Source of the DNA: Armatimonadota bacterium
GTDB taxonomy: Bacteria > Armatimonadota > Hebobacteria > CAIYQO01
Reading direction: 5' to 3'
NCBI GenBank assembly: GCA_029553475.1
Contig: JAKPKV010000139.1
Coordinates: forward strand, 1 to 32,228
DNA: 32,228 nt
The notes below the pieces were generated by a model. The model worked only from the letters and a program-made list of their open reading frames with translations, was not told where the DNA came from and searched no databases. Positions 7,663 through 15,001 of the stretch are shown here, piece after piece. Position numbers and translations under genes: made by a program. How positions within the stretch are numbered: position 1 is the first letter of the stretch; the number at the start of each line of letters is the position of its first letter.

Positions 7663-8307
7663 CTAACGCCGTTGGGGGATATAGCGGTAGACATCCGACC
7701 CCGGATAACTGATTTTCTGGATGAAATGCTTCTGCTCCAACAGTTGCAGCTCACGTTCCACCTCGCCCATTTCGCGGCCGAGCCGGATGGCGATCTGCCG
7801 TGCGGTATTCACCGTATACGGGTTCGCTTCAAAGAACGAGATCAGCCGGTCCACGCCGCTCAAAGACGCCGCCGCGCCTTGCAGCGTGCCGCTCACGCGG
7901 AAGGTGCGGATTTCCCGGCGTACCTTATCCGCCAGGCCCTGCAACTGGTTGGCCTGCGTGAGCACATATTGCTCGAGCTCCGCGTCCGGCATCAGATCAA
8001 TGCGCTTGCGCTCCTGATCGCGCCGCCGGATGAACCCATCCGCCTCTGCGACCGCGCCCTCCAGGCTGAATCCCTGGTCGAGCGCCTGCTTGATCAGCGC
8101 CACCTTCTCCAGCGCCGCGTAGTCGTAACACCGGTTTTTTTCCTCATCCACGGGGGTGATAATCCCCTTGTCGGTCCAATAGGATAACTGGCGAATCGAA
8201 ACATTGCACAGCGAGGCCGCCTGTCCGATCCCTAACCGCAGGCGGGAGACCAGATCGTGGATGTCAACGGGACGCAATCCGATTCGTTTCTTATCCGCAC
8301 CAGCCAT
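7663..8307 (-). CDS. MerR-family transcriptional regulator with C-terminal winged-helix-like domain
   Basis: DNA-binding regulator. An N-terminal MerR helix-turn-helix (about 24-90) shows GIGQAASLCNVSIRQLSYWTDKG, then the wing and the RCYDYAALEKVALIKQAL segment. A helical linker (about 95-140) follows. The last 65 residues (PYTVNTARQIAIRLGRE...VERELQLLEQKHFI) look like a second winged helix, unusual for MerR proteins, whose C-terminus normally binds an effector or dimerises. No effector cysteines are apparent. A good ribosome-binding site (GGGAGAG) precedes ATG 8307. It is first in a two-gene unit with the KaiC-like ATPase and diverges from ribF; it may control that unit from the 358-bp intergenic region. 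Confidence 0.85.
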   Translation of the reverse strand: MAGADKKRIGLRPVDIHDLVSRLRLGIGQAASLCNVSIRQLSYWTDKGIITPVDEEKNRCYDYAALEKVALIKQALDQGFSLEGAVAEADGFIRRRDQERKRIDLMPDAELEQYVLTQANQLQGLADKVRREIRTFRVSGTLQGAAASLSGVDRLISFFEANPYTVNTARQIAIRLGREMGEVERELQLLEQKHFIQKISYPGSDVYRYIPQRR

Positions 8308-8615
8308 TGATGACTCTCCCTTCCAAAGTGTTGCTGCATGTTGAAAAGATGATACGGCCTGACGAAAACAGCCCCCTCACGTGCGGGGAACGATTCGCGC
8401 TGGCGTCTTCTTCACACATGATAGAGCGAATAGCAGACGAAGTGTGTGCGCACAGTCGTACAATCACCGGGGTTGAACAGATGCTCACCGGCGCCGTTGA
8501 TGGCGCGGGGCGGGATGTCCGGCGCTTTATCCTACCGCATTTTCCGGTATTGCGTCCTGGGGTTATGTCGGAAATACTGTACAAATGCCGGGAAGATCAG
8601 CGAATGCGCGCCGAC
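8308..8615. other. long divergent intergenic region between merR-type gene and ribF
   Basis: About 300 bp without a convincing gene; the overlapping ORFs on both strands have no recognisable sequence and run into ribF or the regulator. A minus-strand -10-like TATCAT lies near 8386, about 80 nt before the regulator start, without a good -35. Short inverted words are present (CACAC near 8416 and GTGTG near 8445), possible regulator operators. No FMN riboswitch motif is visible upstream of ribF. Confidence 0.4.
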
Positions 8616-8644
8616 TTGAAGTCGCGCGGAGGCGGTGCTAGAAT
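8616..8644 (+). promoter_or_regulatory. promoter for ribF
   Basis: TTGAAG (8616-8621), 17-bp spacer, TAGAAT (8639-8644). The start of transcription is expected near 8651, leaving a short leader with the ribosome-binding site AAGGGAG (8655-8661) before ATG 8666. Confidence 0.7.
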
Positions 8645-8665
8645 ACCGACGGCGAAGGGAGCGGC

Positions 8666-9571
8666 ATGGCGGTTATCCAAGGGTTACGCGCGCAGATCCT
8701 GCCGGCGTCCGTGGTGACGATCGGCATGTTTGACGGGGTGCATCGCGGGCACCAGGCGCTGTTGCACGCGTGCCGGCGCCGTGCCGATGCGCTGCACCTC
8801 CCCGCCGTCGCGCTCACCTATGATCCACATCCCGCGCGCGTCCTGCACCCCGATGTCCCGGTGCGCCTGCTCACGCCGCGCGCGGAAAAGCTGCGGCGCC
8901 TGCAGGCGTCCGCCATTGACGCGGTGGTCGTCGCGCACTTCACCCACGCATTTTCGCTGCTCTCCGCGGACGAGTACCTCACGCTGGTGGTGGATGCGCT
9001 GCACCCGCGCGCGATTGTCGTCGGCTATCGCACCACCTTCGGCCGGGGCCGCGCCGGCACCGCAGACGTGCTGCGCGCATTCGGCGCGCGCGCCGGCATT
9101 GCCGTGGAGATCGTGCCGCCCGTGGAGATACGCGGCATGCCCGTCAGCAGCTCGCTCATCCGCCGGACGCTGGACGAGGGGGAGGTGGAGGCGGCGGCCG
9201 AGCTGTTGGGCTACCGCTACACCATGACGAGCGCGGTGCGGCGCGGGGACGGTCGCGGGCGAACGCTGGGGATGCCCACCGCGAACCTCGAGCCCGAGCC
9301 GGAAAAACTCATCCCGGCGGATGGCGTCTACGCGGTGAGCGCGGCCTTCTGCGCGGGAGCGCGCCGCGGGGTGATGAGCATCGGCGCCCGTCCCACCTTT
9401 GACCGCCCGCGCGCCATCGAGGTGCATCTGCTCGATTATGACGGCGATCTCTACGGGCAGACACTGGAGATCACCTTCCTGCGGCGCCTGCGCGATATCT
9501 GCGCCTTCCCGACCGCCGAGCTGTTGCTGACGCGGATTCGCGAAGATATCATGGCCGCGCGGGCGCTGTAG
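8666..9571 (+). CDS. ribF: Bifunctional riboflavin kinase / FAD synthetase
   Basis: Cytosolic enzyme that phosphorylates riboflavin to FMN and adenylylates FMN to FAD. The N-terminal nucleotidyltransferase half has GMFDGVHRGHQ (20-30) and the SSSLIRR motif (about 161-167). The C-terminal flavokinase half has GRGRTLGMPTAN, IGARPTF and EVHLLDYDGDLYG, the latter supplying the catalytic Glu/Asp region. At 301 aa it is of normal size. It is monocistronic behind its own promoter and is followed by a gene-free repeat island. Confidence 0.95.
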   Translation: MAVIQGLRAQILPASVVTIGMFDGVHRGHQALLHACRRRADALHLPAVALTYDPHPARVLHPDVPVRLLTPRAEKLRRLQASAIDAVVVAHFTHAFSLLSADEYLTLVVDALHPRAIVVGYRTTFGRGRAGTADVLRAFGARAGIAVEIVPPVEIRGMPVSSSLIRRTLDEGEVEAAAELLGYRYTMTSAVRRGDGRGRTLGMPTANLEPEPEKLIPADGVYAVSAAFCAGARRGVMSIGARPTFDRPRAIEVHLLDYDGDLYGQTLEITFLRRLRDICAFPTAELLLTRIREDIMAARAL

Positions 9572-10340
9572 GCGCCGGCCATGATGATGGGCCGCGCCGC
9601 CGAAAAAATGGGCCAAACAGCCCGCCGCGGCGGCAGGGGGCAGGGTCGCGGCCGCGAAGATTTTATTGAGGCGCGCATTCTCGCTCCGCGGGGAGAGGGA
9701 GGGCATAGGCGTCGTCAGCGCGTCAGCGCGCGTTTCGTCCTCGTGCTCGTACTCGTGCTCGAAATCAGATACGGGCGGACAGGATGTCCGCGCTCCGGTG
9801 GGCGCTCCGATGGGCACGACTCATACTCGTACTCGTACTCGTAGTCGTAGTCATAATCGAATACGGGCTTCGATGCTTCACAGCGTATCTGATCGCCAGG
9901 CGCCGGACTGCCCGACGCGCGGTAACTCAGCGCCCCGCTTCAGCATAACTGTAGCGGGATGTACGATGTGTAGCAAACCAGCCCAGGGTAGTCCGCGCCC
10001 TCCGCGGCGCGTGGTGACGCATTGCTGCCTCGTGCCCGATGACGGTGGTGTCGGACACGGGTGCGCATGTTGGTCACACGCGCCGCTACAGAGCACGGTG
10101 CAACGTGACAACCCGCTACACACAACCGTTTAGAGTACGACTACGAGTACGAGCCGTGCCCCGTCGGAGCGCCCATCGGAGCGCGGACATCCTGTCCGCC
10201 CGTAGCGGAGTACGACTACGAGTACGACTACGACTACGAGTATGAAGGGTACGCGAGCCCTCTCGTGACGCCTCTGCGGGGTGTTGGGGAGGGATCGTGA
10301 CGCGCGCAATGCGCGCATCCGCCAACGGGGAGCACCTGTC
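9572..10340. repeat. gene-free composite repeat island with large inverted duplication
   Basis: No credible gene in 769 bp. Two arms, 9736-9860 and 10134-10250, are imperfect reverse complements separated by 273 bp. Each arm has a 42-bp core (9773-9814 and 10160-10201, two mismatches) containing the palindrome CGGACA-GGA-TGTCCG, flanked by hexameric tracts built on TCGTAC/TCGTAG. The spacer contains further related words (GTAGCGGGATGT near 9953 and, inverted, ACCCGCTACA at 10111-10120). This looks like nested REP/MITE-like elements. The ORFs crossing it translate into Ser/Arg-rich repeats and are rejected. Confidence 0.8.
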
Positions 10341-11498
10341 ATGGACTTCACCCGCCATAACGAAGAGCAGGCCGCCGTCTGGGCCGCGTTCAATGCCGGC
10401 GCGCCCACGCGCGTGCCGATGACCATCGCGTGCAACCCGCGCATGCTCCTGCTCGATCCGCTGCTGAATCCCGGCGGCATCACCTTCGCGCAGGCGTTCA
10501 GCGATCCCGCGGTGATGTTCGCGGTGGATTTGCAGTTCGCCCACTGGTTCCGCCATGCGGTGCCCGGCGACATCGAACGCGGCCTGCCCGAGCACTGGGC
10601 CATCTGCCCGAATTTTCAGAACGTCGGCGATGCCGCCTGGCTGGGCGCGCCGCTGCACTTCTTCGACGATGGCGTGCCCGACACCCGCCCGCTGCTCACC
10701 GACGATAATAAGCGCCTGCTGTTCGACCGCGGCGTCCCCGATCCCTTCGCCAACCTGATGGGCAGGGCGCGCGATTTTCTGGAATATTACCGGGAGCGGG
10801 CGGAAACGACGGTCTTCCACGACCGCCCCGTGACCGTCGTCAACGGCTCGCCCGGCCTTGGCTTCGACGGCCCGATGACGCTGGCGTGCAACCTGCGCGG
10901 CGCGACGGAGTTCTGCCTCGATCTCTACGAAGACCCCGACTACGCGCAGGAGCTGCTCGCCTTTCTGGTGGAAGCGGTGACGGGGCGGCAGCGCGCCTGG
11001 CGGGACTATTTCGGCTATCCCCGGGAGCGCGGCTTCATCTGGTTCGCCGATGACAGCATCGCGCTGCTCTCCTGCGACGCCTACCGGGAGTTGATCCTGC
11101 CGCATCACCAGCGCTATCTCTTCACCGACCGCGCGCCGGATGCCCCGCTCACCGTCCACCTGTGCGGCGATGCCAGCCGCCACTTCGTCACCATCCGCGA
11201 TGAACTGGGCGCTACGCGTTTTGACACCGGCTTCCCCTTCGATCACGGGGCGATGCGCGCCGCGCTGGGGCCGGACATCGTCATCGAGGGCGGCCCGCAC
11301 GTGGACCTGCTGCTGCACGGCACGCCGGAGGCCGTCGCCGCGGAGACGCGCCGTATTCTGCGCTCCGGGGTGATGGACGGGGGGAAATTCATCCTCAAGG
11401 AAGCGAATAACCTCGCGCCGCGCACGCCGATGGCGAACCTGCAGGCGATGTACGATGTCTGCCGGGCGGACGGCGTTTATGCGTCAGCGATGCAGTGA
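10341..11498 (+). CDS. Uroporphyrinogen decarboxylase (URO-D) family protein, probably methyltransferase-like
   Basis: TIM-barrel protein of the URO-D superfamily, 385 aa. It lacks the RQAGRYLPEY-type N-terminal motif of haem-pathway HemE. It carries HLCGD (about 265-269) in the place where corrinoid/CoM methyltransferases (MtaA/CmuA type) have a zinc-binding HxCG motif, and the downstream pattern GATRFDTGFP and PHVDLLLHGTPEAV is typical of this orphan clade. The role is therefore more likely methyl transfer or demethylation than coproporphyrinogen synthesis, but the substrate cannot be read from the sequence. ATG 10341 is chosen, with GGGGAG 8 nt upstream; the longer frame runs into the repeat island. 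Its last 22 bp overlap the convergent moeB-type gene. Confidence 0.8.
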   Translation: MDFTRHNEEQAAVWAAFNAGAPTRVPMTIACNPRMLLLDPLLNPGGITFAQAFSDPAVMFAVDLQFAHWFRHAVPGDIERGLPEHWAICPNFQNVGDAAWLGAPLHFFDDGVPDTRPLLTDDNKRLLFDRGVPDPFANLMGRARDFLEYYRERAETTVFHDRPVTVVNGSPGLGFDGPMTLACNLRGATEFCLDLYEDPDYAQELLAFLVEAVTGRQRAWRDYFGYPRERGFIWFADDSIALLSCDAYRELILPHHQRYLFTDRAPDAPLTVHLCGDASRHFVTIRDELGATRFDTGFPFDHGAMRAALGPDIVIEGGPHVDLLLHGTPEAVAAETRRILRSGVMDGGKFILKEANNLAPRTPMANLQAMYDVCRADGVYASAMQ

Positions 11499-12595
11499 CG
11501 GAAACCCGCCACCCCCCCGCGCAGACTGGCGACGCGGGTGAATCCCGCCCGCCGCAGCAGCGCCGCCGCGATGCGGCTGCGGGCGCCGGTGGAGCAATAC
11601 AGCACGATGTCCCGCGCCGAATCCAGCTCCGCCATGCGCCGGGTGAAGGCGGGGTAGGGGATGTGCCGCGCGCCCGGCAAGGGCGCCCGTTCGTCGAGCT
11701 CCCACTCCTCGCGTACATCCACCAGGCACAGCGCGGCATCACCCAGGCGGGCGGCGAGCGCGCCCGGCGTGATTTCCGCGCCTACCGCCGGTTCGGGCAG
11801 CACCCCGCAGAATGCCTGGTAATCCGCGAGCGCGGTGATGGTCGGCGCCGCGCCGCACAGCGGGCAATCGGGATTTTTCTCGATGGCCAGCTCGCGGAAC
11901 CGCATCGTCCGCGCATCTACTAGCAGCAGTCGCCCGCGCAGCGATTCCCCGATGCCGAGCAGCAGCTTCAGCGCCTCCGTCGCCTGGATGGTGCCGATCA
12001 GTCCCGGCAGCACGCCGAGCACGCCGCCTTCCGTGCAGCTCGGCGCCTGCTCCGGCGCGGGCGGGTGGGGGAAGAGACAGCGATAACACGGCCCGCGGCG
12101 GGCGTCAAACACCGTCGCCTGCCCCTGAAAACGGTAGACGCTGCCGAAGACGAGCGGTGTCCCCAGCAGCGCGCAGGCGTCGTTCAGCAGGTAGCGGGCC
12201 GGGAAATTGTCGGTGCCGTCAATGACGACGTCATATCCCCGCAGCAGGTCCAGCGCATTGGCGGCGGTGATGCGCGCGCGGATCGGCCGCACCGCCACCA
12301 GCGGATTCAACGCGGTGATCGCCTCCGCCGCGGACGCGGTTTTCTCGCGCCCGATATCCGCCGTGCGATGCAGCACCTGCCGCTGCAGATTCGTCACGTC
12401 CACCGCGTCGCCGTCGGCGATGCCCAGCGTGCCGACGCCGGCCGCCGCCAGGTACAACGCCGCCGGCGAGCCCAGGCCCCCGGCCCCCACCAGCAGCACG
12501 CGCCCGCGCTTCAACCGCTCCTGCCCGGCGACGCCGACTTCCGGCAGGATGAGATGGCGGCTATACCGATGCTCTTCATCGAAGGTTAACGGCAT
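11477..12595 (-). CDS. moeB: Molybdopterin-synthase/sulfur-carrier adenylyltransferase fused to rhodanese (MoeB-R/MoeZ type)
   Basis: E1-like enzyme that adenylates the C-terminus of a ubiquitin-like sulfur carrier (MoaD/ThiS/CysO) and, through its rhodanese domain, can deliver sulfur. The N-terminal ThiF/MoeB domain has the nucleotide-binding GAGGLGSP, DNFPARYLLND, zinc cysteine pairs CYRC and CPLC, and SCTEGGVLGVLPG. The C-terminal rhodanese domain (about 285-372) has active-site CSTGARS. The start at ATG 12595 agrees with the beginning of family homology (FDEEHRYSRH); a -10 box only 8 nt upstream implies a leaderless mRNA. The 3' end overlaps the convergent URO-D gene by 22 bp. Confidence 0.92.
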   Translation of the reverse strand: MPLTFDEEHRYSRHLILPEVGVAGQERLKRGRVLLVGAGGLGSPAALYLAAAGVGTLGIADGDAVDVTNLQRQVLHRTADIGREKTASAAEAITALNPLVAVRPIRARITAANALDLLRGYDVVIDGTDNFPARYLLNDACALLGTPLVFGSVYRFQGQATVFDARRGPCYRCLFPHPPAPEQAPSCTEGGVLGVLPGLIGTIQATEALKLLLGIGESLRGRLLLVDARTMRFRELAIEKNPDCPLCGAAPTITALADYQAFCGVLPEPAVGAEITPGALAARLGDAALCLVDVREEWELDERAPLPGARHIPYPAFTRRMAELDSARDIVLYCSTGARSRIAAALLRRAGFTRVASLRGGVAGFRHCIADA

Positions 12596-12603
12596 GACAG
12601 TGC

Positions 12604-12609
12604 AGTATA
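12604..12609 (-). promoter_or_regulatory. -10 box of a leaderless promoter for moeB
   Basis: Minus-strand TATACT (complement of 12604-12609) ends 8 nt before ATG 12595, which places the transcription start at or next to the start codon. The -35 is poor (GTGCTG at 17-bp spacing), and no ribosome-binding site fits in the gap. Confidence 0.5.
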
Positions 12610-12691
12610 ACATCCGCGGAAGCACTCAGCACCCCCCGCCGCGGGTATTGGCTGCGGGGGGGGCGGCAACAGGCGGATCATGCGGACCGAC

Positions 12692-14188
12692 TCAGCGCAG
12701 CACGAACTCCACGAGCGTCCGCACCGGCACGCCCGTGCTGCCTTTCGGCTCGTAGGCGCGCGGTTTGTCCAGATACGAGGTGCCGGCGATGTCGAGATGC
12801 ACCCAGGGATTCCCGCCGGCGAATTCCTGCAGGAACATGCCGCCCTGAATGGCCGAGCCTTCGCGGCTCGCGGAGTTTTTCAGATCGGCCACGTCGCTGT
12901 CCAGCAGCGCGCGCACTTCCGGATCGAAGGGGAGCTGCCACATCTTCTCGCCCACGGCGGCGCCGGCGGCGATGACGGCGTCAATCAGTGCCTGGTTGTT
13001 GCCCATCACCCCGGTCCAGACGCGCGCCAGCGCGATGATGCAGCCGCCGGTGAGGGTGGCGACGTCAAGCACCGCGTCAAAGGATTCCTCGGCGGCCAGC
13101 GAGAGCGCGTCGGCGAGGATGAGGCGGCCTTCCGCGTCGGTATTGTCAATTTCGATGGTGGTGCCGTTCCGCGCGCGCAAGATATCATCCACCTTGTAGG
13201 ACAGGCCGCTCACCATGTTCTCGCAGGTGGGCACCAGCACGGTGACCGCCACGTCCGGCTTCAACCGCGCGATGGCGCGCAGGGTGCAGAGCACCGCCGC
13301 CGCGCCGGCCATGTCCGTCTTCATGTGCTTCATGAATTCCGACGGCTTCAACGAGAGCCCGCCGCTGTCGTAGCAAATCCCCTTGCCGATGAGGCAGACG
13401 CGCTTGCGCGGCGTGCCCTCCGGCACGTAGTCCAGGCGGATGAAGCGCGGCGGGTGCGCGCTGGCCCGCCCCACCATCAGCAGGCAGCGCATGCGCTCCT
13501 CCGCGAGTCGCTGCTCGTCCCAGATCTCGCACCGCAGGCCGTGCGTCTCGGCCATCTCCCGCGCGATGCGCGCCAGCTCGCCCGGCGTGATCAGGTCCGG
13601 CGGCTCATTGGCCAGGTCGCGCGCCAGGTTCGCCGCCTCCGCGATGATCCGCCCGCTGGTCACGCCCGCTTCGATGGCCGGCAGCTTCTCCGCGTCTCGC
13701 TCGACGATGACCACGCGCTCGATTTCGGTCGTCGGGTCGTCCGCCGGCGCACGTTTATACTTCGCGAACGCATAGCCGCCGAGCAGCGTGCCCTCCGTCA
13801 CCGCCCGCGCGCACGCCTCGGCGGGCAGACCGGCGAGGCCCGCGCCGTGCAGCAGGGTCGCCACCGTGCGCGCCTTCACCTCTTTCGCGCGCTTGATGGC
13901 GGCCGCGGCCGCCTGACGAATCTGCTCCGCGCCGAACGCGTCCCGCTCGCCCAGTCCGACCACCAGCACGCGCTTCGCCGGAATTTTCCCGAAAGTCGGC
14001 ACCTCCAGGATGCTGTTGAGCTTGCCGGTGAACCGCTGGTCGGCGATTTGGTCAGCGAGCCATCCATCCAGCGCCCGATTCACCGCGCCGGTCGCGCCAC
14101 CGGGCTCCGTCACGCCCGCAAAGAGGTTGACGATCACGACGTCACACGCAATTCGGGTGAGATCACCCTGTTGAATCTGTATGTCCAT
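12692..14188 (-). CDS. pepA: Leucyl aminopeptidase (M17 family)
   Basis: Cytosolic hexameric, two-metal aminopeptidase that releases N-terminal residues, chiefly leucine, from peptides. Of 498 residues, the C-terminal catalytic domain shows the metal and active-site motifs GKGICYDSGG (268-277; Lys269, Asp274), MKTDMAGAA (289-297; Asp292) and NTDAEGRL (349-356; Asp351, Glu353, Arg355). The N-terminal macro-like domain (1 to about 165) is present. The start ATG 14188 has a weak GAGGA 12 nt upstream. It is divergent from the TsaC gene and ends about 97 bp before the moeB start on the same strand. Confidence 0.95.
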   Translation of the reverse strand: MDIQIQQGDLTRIACDVVIVNLFAGVTEPGGATGAVNRALDGWLADQIADQRFTGKLNSILEVPTFGKIPAKRVLVVGLGERDAFGAEQIRQAAAAAIKRAKEVKARTVATLLHGAGLAGLPAEACARAVTEGTLLGGYAFAKYKRAPADDPTTEIERVVIVERDAEKLPAIEAGVTSGRIIAEAANLARDLANEPPDLITPGELARIAREMAETHGLRCEIWDEQRLAEERMRCLLMVGRASAHPPRFIRLDYVPEGTPRKRVCLIGKGICYDSGGLSLKPSEFMKHMKTDMAGAAAVLCTLRAIARLKPDVAVTVLVPTCENMVSGLSYKVDDILRARNGTTIEIDNTDAEGRLILADALSLAAEESFDAVLDVATLTGGCIIALARVWTGVMGNNQALIDAVIAAGAAVGEKMWQLPFDPEVRALLDSDVADLKNSASREGSAIQGGMFLQEFAGGNPWVHLDIAGTSYLDKPRAYEPKGSTGVPVRTLVEFVLR

Positions 14189-14309
14189 GTGTGCTTACAT
14201 TCCTCACGCCAGGGGAGAGTCCTTCCTTCGCATGGCGGATATTACGCTCAAACGGGATGGCAGGAGGTTCTGTCGTCGTTGCGGAATATGGTGATGGGAG
14301 AATGAACGC

Positions 14310-14930
14310 ATGGAACATGAACGCTGTGTGCCCGCAACCCCGGAAGCGATTGCCCGCGCCGCGCAAATCATCGCCGACGGCGGGGTGATCGCCTTTCCCA
14401 CCGATACCGTCTACGGCCTCGCCTGCGATCTCTTCAATCCCGCTGCCGTCCGGCGCATTTACACGATCAAAGGTCGCTCCCACGCCATGCCGCTCATTGC
14501 CATGATCGCCGATACCTCGCGGTGGGACGCGGTGGCGGCCACCGTGCCGTCCGGCGCGCGCATCCTCTCGGAGCGCTGGTGGCCGGGCCCGCTCACCATC
14601 ATCGTGCCCGCGCATAGGCAGGTGCCGGCCGAAGCGCTGGGCGGCGGCGCCACCCTGGGCGTCCGCATTCCCGACCACCCCATCGCGCTCGCGCTGCTGC
14701 GGGAGGCGAACAGGCCGCTGGCCACGACCAGCGCCAACCGCAGTGGGCATCCGGCCGCCTGCTCCGCGCAGGAAGTGGCCGATACCCTCGGCGACATGGT
14801 GGACCTGATCCTCGACGCCGGCCCCGGCGCCCAGGGCGTCCCCTCCACCGTCGTGGACTGCACCGTGACCCCGCCCCGCATCCTCCGCGAAGGCAAACTC
14901 ACCGCCGCCATGCTCGGCCTGCTGCGATAA
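14310..14930 (+). CDS. tsaC: L-threonylcarbamoyladenylate synthase (TsaC/Sua5/YrdC)
   Basis: Makes threonylcarbamoyl-AMP from threonine, bicarbonate and ATP, the first step of t6A modification at position 37 of ANN-decoding tRNAs. The YrdC domain spans the whole 206 aa, with FPTDTVYGLACD (29-40), the KGR...MPL substrate motif, the ERWWPGPLT segment, GVRIPDHP and TTSANRSG. There is no C-terminal Sua5 extension, so it is the short TsaC form. GGGAGA lies 7 nt before ATG 14310. It diverges from pepA and converges with the MBL gene. Confidence 0.94.
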   Translation: MEHERCVPATPEAIARAAQIIADGGVIAFPTDTVYGLACDLFNPAAVRRIYTIKGRSHAMPLIAMIADTSRWDAVAATVPSGARILSERWWPGPLTIIVPAHRQVPAEALGGGATLGVRIPDHPIALALLREANRPLATTSANRSGHPAACSAQEVADTLGDMVDLILDAGPGAQGVPSTVVDCTVTPPRILREGKLTAAMLGLLR

Positions 14931-14948
14931 CGCGTAAAACGGAAGGGA

Positions 14949-14969
14949 GCCGGAAACGTCGTTCCCGGC
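14949..14969. terminator. hairpin between convergent tsaC and MBL genes
   Basis: GCCGG-AA (14949-14955) pairs with TT-C-CCGGC (14962-14969) with one bulge. It sits in the 71-bp gap between two convergent stop codons. No T-run follows, so it is a weak candidate. Confidence 0.3.
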
Positions 14970-15001
14970 CCCATCGTGCGCAAACCACACCGGCATCAGC
15001 G

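Noticed and set aside
8308-8665. FMN riboswitch upstream of ribF
   Set aside because: The conserved RFN-element words are absent, and the ribF promoter leaves a leader of only about 15 nt.
8307-8717. 136-aa plus-strand ORF upstream of ribF
   Set aside because: It overlaps the ribF promoter, ribosome-binding site and first codons, and has no family resemblance.
10281-10340. Upstream extension of the URO-D gene
   Set aside because: It lacks family similarity and enters the repeat island; ATG 10341 has a ribosome-binding site.
12680-14305. 541-aa plus-strand ORF opposite pepA
   Set aside because: Shadow of the high-GC pepA gene; its translation is Arg/His/Ala-rich with no motif, while the opposite strand has complete M17 signatures. 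The same applies to long shadows at 8684-9817, 10116-11318, 15170-16720, 23731-24975 and 28902-30203.
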